Assembly: GCF_019733355.1 (NCBI RefSeq)
Contig: NZ_JAIHLQ010000055.1
Location: 1 to 34,168, forward strand
From: Pseudomonas baetica
Lineage (GTDB): Bacteria > Pseudomonadota > Gammaproteobacteria > Pseudomonadales > Pseudomonadaceae
Direction: 5' to 3'
DNA length: 34,168 nt
Shown piece after piece: positions 32,285 to 34,168 of this stretch. Numbering within the stretch: position 1 is the stretch's first letter; each line of letters starts with the position of its first letter. The notes below the pieces were generated by a model. That model was not told where the DNA came from. It ran no database searches and saw only the letters and a list, made by a program, of their open reading frames with translations. Both the position numbers and the translations under genes were made by a program.

Positions 32285-33906
32285 CAGACTTTGAATCGCG
32301 AAACGCCGCTGCGCAGCCCGACGGCCACCTGGCTCAGTTCATCGATGGCGAAACTGGCCTGACGCAGCGATTCGACGGTCTGGCTGCTGGCATCGCCCAA
32401 CTGCACCAGCGCGTGATTGATCTGCTCGGCGCCCGTGGCCTGGGCCTGCATGCCTTCGTTGACCATCAACACCCGCGGCGCCAGCGCCTGCACTTGATGG
32501 ATGATCTGCGACAGTTGCTCGCCGACTTGCTGCACCTCGGACATGCCACGACGCACTTCTTCGGAGAACTTGTCCATGCCCATCACGCCCGCCGACACCG
32601 CCGACTGGATCTCGCGCACCATTTGTTCAATGTCGTAAGTGGCGACCGCCGTCTGATCCGCCAGACGCCGCACTTCAGTGGCAACCACGGCAAAACCACG
32701 GCCGTATTCACCGGCCTTCTCGGCTTCGATCGCCGCGTTCAGCGACAGCAGGTTGGTCTGGTCGGCGACCTTGACGATGGTCACCACCACCTGATTGATG
32801 TTGCCGGCCTTCTCGTTGAGGATCGCCAGTTTGGCGTTGACCAGATCGGCTGCGCCCATCACCGAATGCATGGTGTCTTCCATGCGCGCCAAGCCCTGCT
32901 GGCCGGAGCCGGCGAGCACCGAGGCCTGATCGGCGGCGGTGGACACTTCGGTCATGGTGCGTACCAGATCGCGGGACGTCGCCGCAATTTCCCGCGAGGT
33001 CGCGCCAATTTCGGTGGTGGTGGCGGCGGTTTCGGTGGCGGTGGCTTGCTGTTGCTTGGAAGTGGCGGCGATTTCGGTCACCGAAGTGGTTACCTGCACC
33101 GATGAACGCTGCGCTTGCGACACCAGCGAGGTCAGCTCAGCCATCATGTCGTTGAAGCCGGTTTCCACCGCGCCGAACTCGTCTTTGCGGGCAAGGTCCA
33201 GGCGGCTGCTCAAGTCGCCGGTACGCATGATTTCGAGGATTTCCACGATGCGGTTCATCGGTGCCATGATCGCCCGCATCAGCAGCAGGCCGCAGGCGCC
33301 GGCCGCCAGAATGGCCACCAGCAACGAGATGAACATGCTGATCTTGGCCGCTTCCACTGCGCTGTCAATGTTGTCCAAGGCCTGATCGGCCACCGACTTG
33401 TTCTCGCGAATGATGTCGTTGAGTTTCATGCGACCAGCCATCCACGCTGGCGTCAGTTGTTCGTTGAACAACTTCGTCGCGTCATCATCGAGATTGCGCT
33501 GGTGCAGATCGAGCACCTGAGCCTGAATCTTGTTGTAGTTCAGGATGTCCTGCTTGAACAAACTGAACTCGGCTTTGTCCTGCTCGGTAGTGATGGTGTT
33601 TTGATAGTTGCCCACCTGCTCTTCCAGCCGTGCTTCGAAGGCCTTGAAGTCTGCGGCGTCCTCGGAACTGATTCCCAAGCCTTTTTTAAGGCCCAGCAAT
33701 TCCTGGGTTTGCAGGTAACTGTCTACCCAGGCACTGCGAATCATCGAGCTGAAATACACACCCGGCACTGCGTCATCACGCACGCTCTGCTCGCCAACCT
33801 CAATCTTCAAAAGCCGTGAATACGAGACGACGACCATCAGCAACATGATGGCGATAATCACCGCAAAGCTCGCCAAAATGCGTTGGCGCAACGTCCAGTT
33901 CTTCAC
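32284..33906 (-). CDS. wspA: Methyl-accepting receptor WspA
   Basis: A 540-residue membrane receptor that senses surface contact and starts the Wsp cascade. TM1 is residues 11-33, a periplasmic four-helix domain about 34-189, TM2 about 190-213, then HAMP (about 212-265) and a cytoplasmic coiled coil with Gln/Glu/Thr-rich methylation helices (about 285-320). The signalling tip contains EKAGEYGRGFAVVATEVRRLADQ near 395-420. The length matches known WspA proteins. First gene of the operon. Confidence 0.95.
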   Translation of the reverse strand: MKNWTLRQRILASFAVIIAIMLLMVVVSYSRLLKIEVGEQSVRDDAVPGVYFSSMIRSAWVDSYLQTQELLGLKKGLGISSEDAADFKAFEARLEEQVGNYQNTITTEQDKAEFSLFKQDILNYNKIQAQVLDLHQRNLDDDATKLFNEQLTPAWMAGRMKLNDIIRENKSVADQALDNIDSAVEAAKISMFISLLVAILAAGACGLLLMRAIMAPMNRIVEILEIMRTGDLSSRLDLARKDEFGAVETGFNDMMAELTSLVSQAQRSSVQVTTSVTEIAATSKQQQATATETAATTTEIGATSREIAATSRDLVRTMTEVSTAADQASVLAGSGQQGLARMEDTMHSVMGAADLVNAKLAILNEKAGNINQVVVTIVKVADQTNLLSLNAAIEAEKAGEYGRGFAVVATEVRRLADQTAVATYDIEQMVREIQSAVSAGVMGMDKFSEEVRRGMSEVQQVGEQLSQIIHQVQALAPRVLMVNEGMQAQATGAEQINHALVQLGDASSQTVESLRQASFAIDELSQVAVGLRSGVSRFKV

Positions 33907-34168
33907 AGTGAGTCCTCGTGCCTAAGTCGAAATGCGGGGAGTATAGCCGAGGGCGCTGTTTCATTTATAAGACGCTTTTTCACCCTCAAGCCTTGCACAG
34001 GTGCTTATCGCAAGGCGCTTGAACGCGACTGTCTGACAATCCCAAGGCGACGCACCAGTGACGTAATGGCAAAAATGGATGTTGGATTGGCCATTTTTTA
34101 GCAACCCCCACCAATAGTGGCCACACGCCATTGTGCGCAACTTCTTGCGCACTCAAATGTGGATAACC
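33907..34168. other. Region upstream of wspA, window edge
   Basis: No gene is seen. GTGCGCAA-CTTC-TTGCGCAC (34133-34152) is a perfect 8-bp hairpin of unknown role, either the terminator of a neighbour beyond the window or an operator. AAAAATGG / CCATTTTT (34071-34098) is a weaker AT-rich hairpin with a 12-nt loop. The wspA promoter should lie in this stretch, but I cannot place it. The region is AT-richer than the genes. Confidence 0.5.

Overview
The window reads as a chromosomal segment of a Pseudomonas of the P. fluorescens species complex. Pointers are a complete wspABCDEFR operon, an lptF-type OmpA lipoprotein gene behind a good AlgU-type promoter, a MexJK/MexL-type efflux locus, a Pseudomonas-type DUF6124 gene, high GC with GC-rich third positions, and many GCGAGC-AAGC-type REP/REPIN repeats between genes. 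As far as I can recall the order mexK-mexJ-mexL ... rsmJ ... tsaB-adk-ppc ... lptF ... lysS-prfB-wspR..wspA matches the corresponding block of P. aeruginosa PAO1, so most of this is core genome. I see no prophage, insertion sequence, CRISPR array, tRNA or rRNA gene.

Layout. 1-1.3 kb: two small secreted/lipoprotein genes (YbaY family, DUF4197) ending at a strong bidirectional terminator. 1.3-2.5 kb: a DUF6124 gene with a long, hairpin-rich 5' leader, then about 0.6 kb of repetitive, highly structured non-coding DNA (three REP units and a multi-hairpin element). 2.5-7.4 kb: RND efflux operon (mexJ, mexK, no outer-membrane channel gene) and its divergent TetR repressor (mexL). 7.5-12.6 kb: rsmJ, a protein with an internal duplication, an extensin-like protein, a PEP-mutase-superfamily enzyme, a DUF72 protein coupled to a small hypothetical, and tsaB. 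12.6-16.2 kb: adk and ppc. 16.4-18.5 kb: a small conserved protein, then the DUF4398 lipoprotein/lptF pair. 18.5-22.5 kb: a minus-strand series of envelope-type proteins (small membrane protein, lipoprotein hydrolase, QEGLA/DUF1704 protein, lipoprotein) and a TetR regulator. 22.6-25.2 kb: lysS and prfB, the latter with its programmed +1 frameshift. 25.4-33.9 kb: wspR, F, E, D, C, B, A on the minus strand.

How genes work together. Wsp is a complete surface-sensing chemosensory pathway: receptor WspA, couplers WspB/WspD, methyltransferase WspC, methylesterase WspF, hybrid kinase WspE and diguanylate cyclase WspR, joined by 1-4 nt overlaps except before wspR. MexL should repress mexJK from a dyad covering the mexJ -10 region. 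prfB and lysS form the translation pair known from other gamma-proteobacteria. The DUF4398 gene and lptF look like one envelope-stress (AlgU) operon.

The parts least explained by known genes are the DUF6124 leader (about 1567-1840) and the structured element at about 2160-2440; these are the best candidates for an uncharacterised RNA or mobile repeat. The duplicated-motif protein at 8345-8965 and the HExxxH signature in the QEGLA protein are the main protein-level leads.
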